This document shows positions 16,823 through 26,368 of a stretch of DNA of 64,000 nt, piece after piece. The stretch comes from Roseiarcus sp963842835 (lineage in GTDB: Bacteria > Pseudomonadota > Alphaproteobacteria > Rhizobiales > Beijerinckiaceae). Position 1 is the first letter of the stretch. Every line of letters begins with the position of its first letter. A program made the position numbers and the translations under genes. The notes beneath the pieces were generated by a model. It had not been told where the DNA came from and searched no databases. It saw only the letters and a list, made by a program, of their open reading frames with translations. The DNA is taken from the NCBI GenBank assembly GCA_963842835.1, contig CAWJIB010000003.1:366584-430583 (forward strand). Direction: 5' to 3'.

Positions 16823-18022
16823 TCAATCCAGGCCAACGGCCAGATTCTCCTCCAGCATCAAGCGCGCGCGGGCGCGCAGTTTTTCGGTTTCGCTCTTCAA
16901 CTGGCCGCAGGCGGCGAGAATATCGCGTCCGCGCGGCGTGCGCACCGGGCTCGCATAGCCCGCGTTGAAAATGATGTCGGAGAAGCGCTCGATGGCGCCC
17001 CAATCCGAGCATTCGTAGGGGCTGCCGGGCCAGGGGTTGAAGGGAATCAGGTTGATCTTGGCCGGCAGGCCCGTGAGCAGACGCACCAGCGCCTTCGCCT
17101 CGGCGGGCGAATCGTTCACGCCCTTCAGCATGACGTATTCGAAGGTGATGCGCCGCGCGTTGGAGGCGCCGGGATAGTCCCGGCAGGCCTTCATGAGCTC
17201 TTCGATCGGGTATTTCCGGTTGAGCGGCACCAGCTTGTCGCGAAGGGCGTCGTTGGTCGCGTGCAGGGAGACGGCGAGCATCGTGCCGCATTCGCGCCCC
17301 AACGCCTCCATTTGCGGCACGACGCCGGACGTCGAGACGGTGACGCGCCGCTTCGACAGCGACAGTCCGTCGCCGTCGGTCAAGACCCCGATCGCCTCGC
17401 GGACGGCGTCGAAGTTGTAGAGCGGCTCGCCCATGCCCATGAAGACGATGTTGGAGACCGCGCGCACGCCCTCGCCCGAGGGGACGAGCCCGTCCGTCGG
17501 CGCGACGCCGCCGGGAAAATCGCCGAGCCGATCGCGCGCGACGAGAACCTGCGCGACGATTTCGGCGGCGGTCAGGTTGCGGACCCAATTCTGCGTGCCG
17601 GTGTGGCAAAACGTGCAATTGAGCGTGCAGCCGACCTGGCTGGAGACGCAGAGCGTGCCGCGATCGGACTCCGGGATATAGACGCACTCGATCTCGGCGC
17701 CTTTGTCGTGCGGGCCGCTCGAAGGCATCTTGATCAGCCATTTGCGCGTGCCGTCGGCCGAAACCTGTTCGGCGACGATGTCGGGGCGCGCCAGCGTATG
17801 GCGCTCGGCGAGCCTGTCGAGCAGGGGCCGCGCGATATTGCGCATCGCGGAAAAATCGCGCGCGCCGCGATGATAGATCCAATGCCAGAGCTGCGCCGCG
17901 CGCATGCGCCGCTCGCGCTCGGGCACGCCGAGTTCGGCGAGCGCGAGCGTCAGCTCGGCGCGCGTCGCCCCGGCGAGGACGACGGGCGCTCGTGGCAGAA
18001 TGGCAAGGGCGGCGGCGGTCAT
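16823..18022 (-). CDS. rlmN: 23S rRNA (A2503-C2)/tRNA (A37-C2) methyltransferase RlmN
   Basis: A 399-aa radical-SAM enzyme. The [4Fe-4S] motif is CTLNCTFC (C-x3-C-x2-C), directly preceded by CVSSQVG. The C-terminal region ILAACGQLKSETEK carries the second catalytic cysteine expected in RlmN. Further landmarks are FMGMGEPLYN and VSLHATNDALRDKLVPLNRK. It should methylate C2 of A2503 in 23S rRNA and A37 in some tRNAs through a Cys-methyl intermediate. It lies 105 bp upstream of hflK on the same strand and probably has its own promoter. The length is typical of alphaproteobacterial RlmN. Confidence 0.96.
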   Translation of the reverse strand: MTAAALAILPRAPVVLAGATRAELTLALAELGVPERERRMRAAQLWHWIYHRGARDFSAMRNIARPLLDRLAERHTLARPDIVAEQVSADGTRKWLIKMPSSGPHDKGAEIECVYIPESDRGTLCVSSQVGCTLNCTFCHTGTQNWVRNLTAAEIVAQVLVARDRLGDFPGGVAPTDGLVPSGEGVRAVSNIVFMGMGEPLYNFDAVREAIGVLTDGDGLSLSKRRVTVSTSGVVPQMEALGRECGTMLAVSLHATNDALRDKLVPLNRKYPIEELMKACRDYPGASNARRITFEYVMLKGVNDSPAEAKALVRLLTGLPAKINLIPFNPWPGSPYECSDWGAIERFSDIIFNAGYASPVRTPRGRDILAACGQLKSETEKLRARARLMLEENLAVGLD

Positions 18023-18280
18023 GGCGGGGCTTCTAGCACAGGCAGGGGCGGGGGAGAAACGCGCAAAGGCAGAGCGGCGCCGAAGACGCGCCGGTTCCCG
18101 GCGACTGGAGCGACAACGGCGCCGAAATGAGATTTAGCGCCCAAAACTGCACTTGCTATGCTTTTGGGAAAATTAATTGCGCTTCGGCGCGACGGTCGTC
18201 TTGGCGCAGGCGCTCGTCGGGGAGCGCGAGGCATAATCGGGCCACGGGCAGGGCAGGGTCGCGCGCTCGTCGCGCCCCTC

Positions 18281-19324
18281 TCACCCCCCGAACACGTCGT
18301 TGGTCTGCGCCGTCACCCGCACGAAGGTCGTTCGCTTGGGCACTTCCTTGAGCTGCGTGGCGCCGATATAGGTCATCATCGAGCGCACGCCGCCCATGAT
18401 CTCGCCGATCGTGTTGTCGACCGGGCCGCGATAGGGCGTCTCGACGCTCTTGCCCTCGGCGGCGCGGTAACGGGCGACGCCGCCCGAATATTTCTTCATC
18501 GCCGCCTCCGACGACATGCCGTAGAACGTCATGCCGACCGGGATTTTCTTGCCCTCGCGCTCCTCGTAGCGGATTTCGCCGGCGCATTCGTCATGGCCGG
18601 CGAGCATGCCGCCCAGCATGACGAAATCGGCGCCCGCGCCATAGGCCTTGGCGACGTCGCCCGGCGCGGTGCAGCCGCCGTCGGCGCAAACCTGACCCTT
18701 GAGGCCGTGGGCGGCGTCGGCGCATTCGATGATCGCCGAGAGCTGGGGATAGCCGACGCCCGTCACCTTGCGCGTCGTGCACACCGAGCCGGGCCCGATG
18801 CCAATCTTGACGATGTCGGCGCCGGCCAGAACCAGCGCCTCGGTCATGTCGCCCGTGACGACATTGCCGGCCATGATGACGGATTTCGGGTTTTCGTCGC
18901 GCACGCGCTTGACCGTGTCGAGGAATTTTTCGGAATAGCCGTTCGCGACGTCGATGCAGAGAAAGCGCACCGGGGCTCGTCTGCGCACCGCCGCGAGCTT
19001 TTCGAGGTCGGCGGCGGTCGTGCCGATGGAATAGAAGGCATGCGCGCCGTCGTCACTGGCGAAGAATTCGGCCAGTTCGGCCTCGGGATAGTGCTTGTGC
19101 AGCGCGGTGAGCGCGCTATGCCTTCCCAACGCGCGCGCGATCGCCAGGGTGCCCGTCACGTCCATGTTGGCGGCGATGAGCGGAAATCCCTTCCATTCTG
19201 CGCCGGTATGCAGGAAACGAAACGCGCGGTGGATGTCGACCTCGTTGCGCGAGTTGAGGGTCGAGCGCTTGGGGCGGATGAGAACGTCCTTGAAGTCGAG
19301 CTTGACGTCGTTTTCGATGCGCAT
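18281..19324 (-). CDS. guaC: GMP reductase
   Basis: A 347-aa IMPDH/GMPR-family TIM barrel, the same length as E. coli GuaC. The catalytic loop GIGPGSVCTTRKVTGVGYPQ includes the active-site Cys, and the GMPR-type flap YRGPVDNTIGEIMGGVRS is present. There is no inserted CBS domain, which separates it from GuaB. It converts GMP to IMP with NADPH. GGAAAGTTCC precedes the ATG. It is monocistronic, with 258 bp on the rlmN side and 150 bp on the HAD side. The strand opposite is open for more than 700 codons, which I treat as a GC-skew artefact. Confidence 0.96.
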   Translation of the reverse strand: MRIENDVKLDFKDVLIRPKRSTLNSRNEVDIHRAFRFLHTGAEWKGFPLIAANMDVTGTLAIARALGRHSALTALHKHYPEAELAEFFASDDGAHAFYSIGTTAADLEKLAAVRRRAPVRFLCIDVANGYSEKFLDTVKRVRDENPKSVIMAGNVVTGDMTEALVLAGADIVKIGIGPGSVCTTRKVTGVGYPQLSAIIECADAAHGLKGQVCADGGCTAPGDVAKAYGAGADFVMLGGMLAGHDECAGEIRYEEREGKKIPVGMTFYGMSSEAAMKKYSGGVARYRAAEGKSVETPYRGPVDNTIGEIMGGVRSMMTYIGATQLKEVPKRTTFVRVTAQTNDVFGG

Positions 19325-19474
19325 GGAACTTTCCGGATGGCGATGCGCGGCCTTCGCCGCGCGAGGGGTGTCATGCCGGCAGCCTTAGCATCGGCGGCGG
19401 CCGTCGGGAATGCCCGCCGCGCCCTCGCCGCCCGAGCGGAGCGAGGCCGGTCGTCGGCGATCCTCGATCAGGCC

Positions 19475-20149
19475 CTATCGTCGGCCGCCGACCTCGTCGA
19501 TATGCGACAGCAGATCGGCGGGGTCGTCATAGACCCGGAAAGCGCCGGCTTGATGAAGCTCGTCGGGACCGTAGCCGCCGCTGAGAAGCCCGACCCCCAA
19601 CGCCCGGCATCGGATCGCGGCCAGCATGTCCCAGATGCTGTCCCCGACAACGATGGCGGTTTCGATCGGCGCATTGAGCCGTTCGGCCGCGGCGAGAAAA
19701 AGATCCGGGTCGGGCTTGGCGTACTTGACCTGATCCCTCGTCACGACAGGCGCGCTGTCGGGATCGACGCCGAGCGCGGCCAGGTTCACGGCGGCCGTTT
19801 CCATGCGGCCGCTCGTTGCGATCGCCCAGGGAACGCCCGCCTGCGTCAACCACGACAACAATTCGCGAGCGCCCGGCAAGGGACGAATGCCGCCGGCAAG
19901 CCGTTTGAAGGCGGCGGCGTGAAGACCGCGCAGGCGTTCGATGCGTTCGACGCTGATCTCGAATCCGGTTTCGCGGAGCAGCTGATTTGTGAAGAGGCCG
20001 CCGCTCATGCCGATCTTGCGATGGATACGCCAAACCGACAATTGGATGCCTTCGGCGTCGAGCGCCTCCTTCCACGCGAGAACGTGTTGATAGACGCTAT
20101 CGACCAGCGTGCCGTCGAGATCGAACAGGAACGCCGGCTCGATGCGCAT
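19475..20149 (-). CDS. HAD-family phosphatase (beta-phosphoglucomutase/Gph-like)
   Basis: A 224-aa HAD superfamily hydrolase. Motif I is FLFDLDGTLVDS with the nucleophile and acid Asp. Motif II is AIATSGR, the motif III lysine lies in KYAKPDPDLFL, and motif IV is VVGDSIWDML. An alpha-helical cap at about residues 20-85 places it with the phosphoglycolate phosphatase/beta-PGM group. The substrate is not predictable from sequence. A longer frame extends upstream, but ATG 20149 opens the fold. It is divergent from the aldehyde dehydrogenase gene across about 270 bp, in which I see no feature. Confidence 0.88.
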   Translation of the reverse strand: MRIEPAFLFDLDGTLVDSVYQHVLAWKEALDAEGIQLSVWRIHRKIGMSGGLFTNQLLRETGFEISVERIERLRGLHAAAFKRLAGGIRPLPGARELLSWLTQAGVPWAIATSGRMETAAVNLAALGVDPDSAPVVTRDQVKYAKPDPDLFLAAAERLNAPIETAIVVGDSIWDMLAAIRCRALGVGLLSGGYGPDELHQAGAFRVYDDPADLLSHIDEVGGRR

Positions 20150-20416
20150 CGCTCGCTCTCCTACACGCGGTCGGTTGCGGCGTCGACGGGTTGGGACGAG
20201 TTGCCTGCGGCTTCGTCGACGGCTGCGGCCGGGATAATGTTCCGCCCCCACGGCTTCGGCAAGCCGGTTCGCCGGCCGGAGGAGCGGGCGGCGGCGATCG
20301 CGGTTTGCTGTTCGCCCGCCGCCGGCTATACCACCGACGTCATTCTCGACGTTTTACCGCGGCCTGCGCCTCGGTTGGCGAAATCGGTCCAGGCGGCGTT
20401 CTTCACGGGCGACATC

Positions 20417-21898
20417 ATGCTTTCATCGAGTCTTCGTTTTCCCATCGACGGCCGGGCGCGGCGCATGTTCGTCGACGGCGCGTGGGTCGACGCGCGGTCG
20501 GGCCGTACGTTCGAGACCCGCAATCCCGCGACCGGCGAGGTGATCGGCGTCGTGCCGCGCGCCGAGGCCGAGGACGTCGAACTCGCGGTCCAAGCCGCCA
20601 GACGGGCGTTCGAGGGGCCGTGGAGCCGCTTCAAACCCTATGAGCGGCAGGTTCTCCTGCTGAGGATAGCGGAGCTATTCGAGAAACACTGGGAAGAGAT
20701 CAGCCTGTCGGACACCACCGACATGGGCATGCCCATCGTGCGAACCCGCGCCAACAAGAACCGCGTTATCGGCATGCTGCGCTATTACGCGGGCATGGCG
20801 ACCTCGCTGCATGGTCACACGATCGACAATTCCCTGGCCGGAGAAATTTTCTCCTACACGCGCAAAGAGCCGGTCGGCGTCGTCGGCGCGATTATTCCCT
20901 GGAACGCGCCGACGGCGGCGTCGATTTGGAAGATCGGCCCCGCGCTGGCCACCGGCTGCACGATTGTGCTCAAGCCGTCGGAGGAAGCGCCGCTCACGCC
21001 GCTTCTCATCGCCGACATCATGAACGAGGCGGGCGTCCCGCCCGGCGTGGTCAATGTGGTCACGGGAACCGGCGCGGAAGCGGGAGCGCCGCTCGCCGAG
21101 CATCTGGGCGTCGACAAGATCGTCTTCACCGGCTCCACGGCGACGGGGCAGAGCATCGTGCGGGCGTCGGCTGGCAATCTGAAGCGGGTGTCGCTCGAGT
21201 TGGGCGGCAAGTCGCCCGTGATCGTTTGCGCCGACGCCGATCTGGAGAAGGCCGTCCCGATCGCCGCGATGGCGGTCTTCGCCAATTCGGGACAAATCTG
21301 CATCGCGGGATCGCGCCTGTTGGTCGAGCGATCGATCCACGACGCGTTTGTCGAACGCCTCAGCGTTTTCGCGAGGGCGCTCAGAGTGGGCGACGGCGCC
21401 GATCCTTCCACCGAAATCGGACCTTTGATCTCCTTGCGACAGCTCGAACGCGTCGAAGGGTTTCTCGACAGCGGCAAGGCGCAGGGAGCGAGGCTCGTTA
21501 GCGGGGGAGGCCGCATCGTCGAGGGGGATCTGGCCGCGGGAAACTTCGTGGCGCCGACGGTGTTCGCGGACGTCGCCGACGACATGCGCATCGCCAAGGA
21601 GGAAATATTCGGCCCGGTCATTTGCGCGATGCCGTTCGATACGCTGGACGAGGCCGTGCGGCGCGCCAACGACACGCCGTATGGACTTGCGGCCGGCGTG
21701 TTCACGCGCGACGTGAGCAAGGCCCATGCGCTTTCGCATCGCATCCGCGCGGGATCTGTGTGGGTCAACACCTATCATGCGATCGATCCCGCGGCGCCTT
21801 TCGGCGGCTATAAGATGAGCGGTTATGGCCGCGAAGGCGGCGCCGAGCATCTCGAGGAATATCTCAACACCAAGGGCGTTTGGATCAAGCTCGATTGA
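20417..21898 (+). CDS. NAD(P)-dependent aldehyde dehydrogenase
   Basis: A 493-aa class 1/2-type aldehyde dehydrogenase. The oxyanion-hole segment is IIPWNAP, the cofactor segment is FTGSTATGQS, the general base Glu is in LELGGKSP, and the nucleophile Cys lies in ANSGQICIAGSR. The C-terminal PFGGYKMSGYGREGG is typical. The closest well-known relatives are phenylacetaldehyde and betaine-aldehyde dehydrogenases, but the substrate cannot be assigned. The frame is open for over 2 kb upstream. ATG 20417 starts at the expected position relative to the fold, although its ribosome-binding site is weak (GGGCGA). It is followed 44 bp later by an SDR gene, probably the same transcript. Confidence 0.92.
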   Translation: MLSSSLRFPIDGRARRMFVDGAWVDARSGRTFETRNPATGEVIGVVPRAEAEDVELAVQAARRAFEGPWSRFKPYERQVLLLRIAELFEKHWEEISLSDTTDMGMPIVRTRANKNRVIGMLRYYAGMATSLHGHTIDNSLAGEIFSYTRKEPVGVVGAIIPWNAPTAASIWKIGPALATGCTIVLKPSEEAPLTPLLIADIMNEAGVPPGVVNVVTGTGAEAGAPLAEHLGVDKIVFTGSTATGQSIVRASAGNLKRVSLELGGKSPVIVCADADLEKAVPIAAMAVFANSGQICIAGSRLLVERSIHDAFVERLSVFARALRVGDGADPSTEIGPLISLRQLERVEGFLDSGKAQGARLVSGGGRIVEGDLAAGNFVAPTVFADVADDMRIAKEEIFGPVICAMPFDTLDEAVRRANDTPYGLAAGVFTRDVSKAHALSHRIRAGSVWVNTYHAIDPAAPFGGYKMSGYGREGGAEHLEEYLNTKGVWIKLD

Positions 21899-21942
21899 GC
21901 GGCGCGCGGTTGGCGCGCGGAATCTTCTGCTGGAGCGGGTTC

Positions 21943-22689
21943 ATGAGACTGAAGGGCAAGGTTGCGATCGTCACCGGCGGCGGCTCGGGGTTCGGCGAGG
22001 GGATCGTGCGAAAGTTCGTCGCCGAAGGCGCGAGGGTCGTCGTCGCCGACCGCGACGGCGCCGCCGCGCGGCGCGTCGCGGAGTCGCTGGGCGATCCGGC
22101 GGCGAGCCTCACGGCCGACGTGTCGACGGAGGCGGGCTTTTCCGGCGCCGTCGCCGAGGCGATCGCCAGGTTTGGCCGGCTCGACGTCCTCGTCAACAAC
22201 GCGGGCGTCGGCCATACGCCGCAGCCTCTCGAGACCCTGTCGGAAGAGATTTTCGACCGCGTCGCCGCAGTCAACATGAAAGCGATCTACTTCGGCGCCA
22301 AGCACGTCGTGCCGCTCTTCAAGGCGCAGAAATCCGGCGCCATCCTCAATATCGCCTCCACCGGCGGCGTGAGCCCAAGGCCGAATCTCACCTGGTACAA
22401 CGCGTCGAAGGGCTGGGTCATCACGGCGACGCGCGCGATGGCGGTCGAACTCGCGCCGTTCGGAATCCGGGTCAACGCCGTCAATCCGGTGGCCGGAGAA
22501 ACGCCTTTGCTCAAGACCTTCATGGGCGCGGATACGCCGGAGGTCAGAGCCAAATTCCTCTCGACGATTCCGATCGGCCGGTTTTCCACGCCGGAGGATA
22601 TCGCCAATGCGTCGGCCTTCCTCTGCTCGGACGAGGCGAGCATGATTACCGGCGTCGCGATGGAAGTCGACGGCGGTCGCTGCATCTGA
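21943..22689 (+). CDS. SDR-family oxidoreductase (FabG/glucose-1-dehydrogenase type)
   Basis: A 248-aa classical short-chain dehydrogenase. It has the TGGGSGFGEGI cofactor motif, NNAG, catalytic Ser in NIASTGGVSP and YxxxK in YNASKG. The C-terminus ITGVAMEVDGGRCI is the usual end of FabG-like enzymes. The Asp in VVVADRDG suggests NAD rather than NADP. GGAGCGGG lies 6 nt before the ATG. It follows the aldehyde dehydrogenase by 44 bp, so the two probably oxidise an alcohol or hydroxyl compound in sequence. The substrate is unknown. It ends 145 bp before the bkd operon. Confidence 0.9.
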   Translation: MRLKGKVAIVTGGGSGFGEGIVRKFVAEGARVVVADRDGAAARRVAESLGDPAASLTADVSTEAGFSGAVAEAIARFGRLDVLVNNAGVGHTPQPLETLSEEIFDRVAAVNMKAIYFGAKHVVPLFKAQKSGAILNIASTGGVSPRPNLTWYNASKGWVITATRAMAVELAPFGIRVNAVNPVAGETPLLKTFMGADTPEVRAKFLSTIPIGRFSTPEDIANASAFLCSDEASMITGVAMEVDGGRCI

Positions 22690-22834
22690 CCCGCGGGAGA
22701 CGCATGCGCGCCGCGAAGCGATCTCCGGCCGCCCGGGAAACTTCCGGCCGGCCGCTATGTTCGGGCGCGAATGCTGTCATACTCGCCGCCCACGGTTCAT
22801 GTCGTCGGCCTGAACTTCATTAGGGACAACAGTT

Positions 22835-24067
22835 ATGCCCGAACCCGCTCCCTTGCGATTTTTTGTCCCGGAGCCGGCTGTCCGGCCGGGCGACGCGCCC
22901 GATTTTTCCAATGTGCCGATCCCGGAAGCCGGTTCGGTCAGACGCCCCGACGTCGACGCCGAGCCGGAATCGATCCGCGACCTCGCCTATTCCATCATTC
23001 GCGTGCTTGATCGAAACGGCGAAGCCGTGGGTCCGTGGGCGGGATCGTTGACGGACGAGGAATTGGCCGAAGGGCTCAAGCACATGATGACGCTGCGCAG
23101 CTTCGACGCGCGCATGCAAATGGCGCAGCGCCAAGGCAAGACGTCGTTCTATATGCAGCATATGGGCGAGGAGGCGGTGAGCTGCGCGTTTCGCCGCGCG
23201 CTCGAACCGGGCGACATGAACTTTCCGACCTATCGACAAGCCGGCCTCTTGATCGCCGGCGGCTATCCCATGGTCGAGATGATGAACCAGATCTTTTCCA
23301 ACGAAAGCGACCCGCTCAAGGGCCGGCAGCTCCCGGTGATGTATTCGGCCAAGGACCACGGCTTCTTTTCGATCTCCGGCAATCTCGCCACGCAATTCGT
23401 CCAGGCGGTCGGATGGGCGATGGCGTCGGCGATCAAGAACGACACTAAAATCGCGGTGGGCTGGGTCGGCGACGGCGCGACGGCCGAATCCGATTTTCAT
23501 GCGGCGCTGGTCTTCGCCTCGACCTATCGGGCGCCCGTGGTGCTCAATATCGTCAACAACCAGTGGGCGATCTCCACCTTCCAGGGCATCGCCCGCGGGG
23601 GCTCGGGAACTTTCGCGGCGCGCGGGCTCGGCTTCGGAATTCCCGCCTTGCGCGTCGACGGCAACGACTATCTCGCCGTTCACGCGGTCGCGAAATGGGC
23701 GGTCGAACGCGCGCGCAGGAATCTCGGGCCGACATTGGTCGAATATGTCACGTATCGCGTCGGCGCCCATTCGACCTCGGACGATCCTTCGGCCTACCGG
23801 CCGAAGGCGGAATTGGAGACCTGGCCGCTCGGCGATCCCGTGATCCGGCTGAAGAACCACCTGATCGCGCGCGGACGCTGGACGGAGGAGCGCCACAAGC
23901 AGGCCGAGGCGGAAGTTCTCGACACTGTCATCGCCGCGCAGAAAGAGGCCGAGCGACACGGCACCCTGCACGCCGGCGGCAAGCCGTCGACGCGCGACAT
24001 GTTCGAAGGCGTCTACGCCGAAATGCCGCCGCACTTGCGCCGTCAACGCCAGCAGGCCGGAGTTTAG
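22835..24067 (+). CDS. bkdA1: Branched-chain 2-oxoacid dehydrogenase E1 alpha
   Basis: A 410-aa ThDP-dependent E1 alpha subunit of the branched-chain (2-oxoisovalerate) type. It has the long N-terminal extension (about 60 residues beginning PLRFFVPEPAVRPG) found in BkdA1 and absent from PDH E1 alpha. The ThDP motif runs from GDGATAESDFHAAL to NIVNNQWAIS. VGAHSTSDDPSAYRP is the region equivalent to the mammalian phosphorylation loop. AGGGA lies 8 nt before the ATG. It is the first of four tightly packed genes encoding a complete complex that oxidatively decarboxylates the 2-oxoacids from Val, Leu and Ile. Confidence 0.94.
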   Translation: MPEPAPLRFFVPEPAVRPGDAPDFSNVPIPEAGSVRRPDVDAEPESIRDLAYSIIRVLDRNGEAVGPWAGSLTDEELAEGLKHMMTLRSFDARMQMAQRQGKTSFYMQHMGEEAVSCAFRRALEPGDMNFPTYRQAGLLIAGGYPMVEMMNQIFSNESDPLKGRQLPVMYSAKDHGFFSISGNLATQFVQAVGWAMASAIKNDTKIAVGWVGDGATAESDFHAALVFASTYRAPVVLNIVNNQWAISTFQGIARGGSGTFAARGLGFGIPALRVDGNDYLAVHAVAKWAVERARRNLGPTLVEYVTYRVGAHSTSDDPSAYRPKAELETWPLGDPVIRLKNHLIARGRWTEERHKQAEAEVLDTVIAAQKEAERHGTLHAGGKPSTRDMFEGVYAEMPPHLRRQRQQAGV

Positions 24068-24071
24068 CGTC

Positions 24072-25085
24072 ATGGCGAGGATGACGATGATCGAGGCCAT
24101 TCGCAGCGCGATGGACGTGTCGATGGCGCGCGACGACAACGTCGTCGTGTTCGGCGAGGACGTCGGCTATTTCGGCGGGGTGTTCCGCTGCACGCTGGGC
24201 TTACAGCAGAAATACGGAAAGAGACGCTGCTTCGACACACCGATCAGCGAGCTCGGCATCGTGGGAACGGCGATCGGCATGGCGGCCTATGGCCTGCGCC
24301 CTTGCGTCGAAGTGCAATTCGCCGATTACGTCTATCCCGCTTACGACCAGATCGTTTCGGAAGCCGCGCGGCTGCGTTATCGCTCCAACGGGCAATTCAC
24401 TTGTCCGATCGTCGTGAGAATGCCGACGGGCGGCGGCATCTTCGGCGGCCAGACGCACAGCCAGAGCCCCGAGGCGCTGTTCACGCACGTGTCGGGGCTG
24501 AAGGTCGTGGTGCCGTCCAATCCCCTTGACGCCAAGGGGTTGCTCATCGCCTCGATCGAGGATCCCGATCCCGTCGTCTTCCTCGAGCCGAAGCGGCTCT
24601 ACAACGGCCCGTTCGATGGACACCACGATCGACCGATCACGCCCTGGTCGAAGCATCCGCTCGGCGAGACGCCCGAGGGCCATTACGTGACGCCGCTCGG
24701 CAAGGCGGCGATCCGTCGCGAGGGCAGGGCGGTGACCATCCTCGCCTATGGCACGATGGTCCATGTCGCGGAGGCCGCCGCGGCCGAGGCCGGCGTCGAC
24801 GCGGAGATCATCGATCTCCGCACCTTGCTGCCGCTCGATCTCGAGGCCATCGTCGCGTCGGTGAAAAAGACCGGCCGCTGCGTCATCGTCCACGAGGCGA
24901 CGCTGACCTCCGGCTTCGGCGCCGAACTGGCGGCTCTCGTGCAAGACTCCTGCTTCTTCCAGCTCGAGGCGCCGGTCGCTCGCGTGACGGGTTGGGACAC
25001 GCCCTATCCGCATGCGCAGGAATGGGACTATTTCCCTGGGCCGGCGAGATTGGCTCGCGCCCTCCTCGAAACCTTGGAGGCGTGA
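24072..25085 (+). CDS. bkdA2: Branched-chain 2-oxoacid dehydrogenase E1 beta
   Basis: A 337-aa E1 beta subunit that starts 4 bp after bkdA1 with GGAG inside the upstream gene's end. Family landmarks are VVFGEDVGYFGGVFRCT, FDTPISELGIVGTAIGMA and GQTHSQSPEALFTHVSGLKV. The C-terminal transketolase segment has DLRTLLPLDLEAI. The insert KRLYNGPFDGHHDRPITPW is typical of branched-chain rather than pyruvate enzymes. It assembles with BkdA1 as an alpha2-beta2 tetramer. Confidence 0.94.
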   Translation: MARMTMIEAIRSAMDVSMARDDNVVVFGEDVGYFGGVFRCTLGLQQKYGKRRCFDTPISELGIVGTAIGMAAYGLRPCVEVQFADYVYPAYDQIVSEAARLRYRSNGQFTCPIVVRMPTGGGIFGGQTHSQSPEALFTHVSGLKVVVPSNPLDAKGLLIASIEDPDPVVFLEPKRLYNGPFDGHHDRPITPWSKHPLGETPEGHYVTPLGKAAIRREGRAVTILAYGTMVHVAEAAAAEAGVDAEIIDLRTLLPLDLEAIVASVKKTGRCVIVHEATLTSGFGAELAALVQDSCFFQLEAPVARVTGWDTPYPHAQEWDYFPGPARLARALLETLEA

Positions 25086-25087
25086 GC

Positions 25088-26368
25088 ATGGGCGAACACG
25101 TGATCAAGCTTCCCGATGTCGGCGAAGGCGTCGCGGAAGCCGAACTGGTGGAATGGCACGTCAAGATCGGCGACCTCGTGCGGGAGGACACGATTCTGGC
25201 GGCTGTGATGACCGAAAAGGCGACGGTGGAAATTCCCTCGCCGGTCAGCGGCGAAGTTCTCTGGCTCGGCGCCGAGGTCGGGGATTCCGTGGCCGTGGGC
25301 TCGCCGTTGATCCGGCTGAAGGTGGAGGGCGAGGGAACTTCGCCTTCGCCCATTGCGTCCGCGGCGGCGCCGTCGGCGCAAATCGAAGACATGCCGAAAG
25401 CGGTCGCCAAACCCGCGATGCCAACGGCGACGGTGGCGCCGTCCAAGGCGAATTTGCAGGCCCGTGGAACGCCATTCGCGGCGCCGCGGCCCGAGGGCGA
25501 AAGGCCGCTCGCGTCTCCGGCGGTTCGCCTGCGCGCCAAGGAGGCCGGCGTCGATTTGCGGCAGGTTTCTGGCAGCGGACCGGCGGGCCGCGTCAGCCAT
25601 CAAGATCTCGAGGCGTTCATCGCGCGCGGACCGCAGGCGGCGCGTCCAACCGGGCTCCTGCCGAACAATGCGGTCACTGACGTTAAGCTCGCCGGGCTGC
25701 GCCGCAGGATCGCGGAGAAGATGGCGCTGGCGAACGCCCGCATTCCGCATATCACCTATATCGACGAAGTCGACGTCACCGCGCTCGAGGAGCTGCGGGC
25801 TGCGCTCAATAAGCAAAAGCGAGCCGATCAGCCGAAGCTGACGTTGTTGCCGTTCCTCATGCGGGCGATGGTCAGGGCGATCGCCGAGCAGCCGAATTTC
25901 AACGCCTTGTTCGACGACGAAGCGGGAATCATTCACCAGCACGGCGGCGTCCACATCGGCGTCGCCGCGCAAACGCCATCCGGCCTCGTCGTGCCCGTCG
26001 TGAAACACGCGGAGGCCCGCGACCTTTGGGATTGCGCCGCCGAGGTCAACAGGCTCGCCGAAGCGGCCAAGACGGGATCGGCGACGCGCGAGGAGCTTTC
26101 GGGCTCCACCATCACCATCACCTCGCTCGGCGCCATCGGCGGCGTGGCGACGACGCCGATCATCAATCACCCCGAAGTGGCGATCGTCGGGGTCAACAAG
26201 ATCATGGTGCGGCCGGTCTGGGACGGATCGGGTTTCATTCCGCGCAAGATCATGAATCTCTCCTCGAGCTTCGACCATCGCGTGATCGACGGCTGGGACG
26301 CGGCTTTGTTCGTGCAGCGCATCAAGACGTTGCTCGAGACGCCCGCGATGATTTTTGTCGAGGGTTAG
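25088..26368 (+). CDS. bkdB: Branched-chain 2-oxoacid dehydrogenase E2 (dihydrolipoamide acyltransferase)
   Basis: A 426-aa E2 with one lipoyl domain (residues 1-78, lysine in VMTEKATVEIPSP), a Pro/Ala linker, a peripheral subunit-binding domain at about 140-180 (ASPAVRLRAKEAGVDLRQV), and the acyltransferase core ending in the catalytic motif FDHRVIDGWD. The start is 2 bp after the bkdA2 stop, with GGAGG in the end of bkdA2. It transfers the branched acyl group to CoA. It is directly abutted by the E3 gene. Confidence 0.95.
   Translation: MGEHVIKLPDVGEGVAEAELVEWHVKIGDLVREDTILAAVMTEKATVEIPSPVSGEVLWLGAEVGDSVAVGSPLIRLKVEGEGTSPSPIASAAAPSAQIEDMPKAVAKPAMPTATVAPSKANLQARGTPFAAPRPEGERPLASPAVRLRAKEAGVDLRQVSGSGPAGRVSHQDLEAFIARGPQAARPTGLLPNNAVTDVKLAGLRRRIAEKMALANARIPHITYIDEVDVTALEELRAALNKQKRADQPKLTLLPFLMRAMVRAIAEQPNFNALFDDEAGIIHQHGGVHIGVAAQTPSGLVVPVVKHAEARDLWDCAAEVNRLAEAAKTGSATREELSGSTITITSLGAIGGVATTPIINHPEVAIVGVNKIMVRPVWDGSGFIPRKIMNLSSSFDHRVIDGWDAALFVQRIKTLLETPAMIFVEG

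Noticed and set aside
18158..20416. A plus-strand frame open for more than 750 codons upstream of the aldehyde dehydrogenase, opposite guaC and the HAD gene
   Set aside because: Its translation has no family motifs and mirrors two well-supported minus-strand genes; high GC explains the lack of stops.
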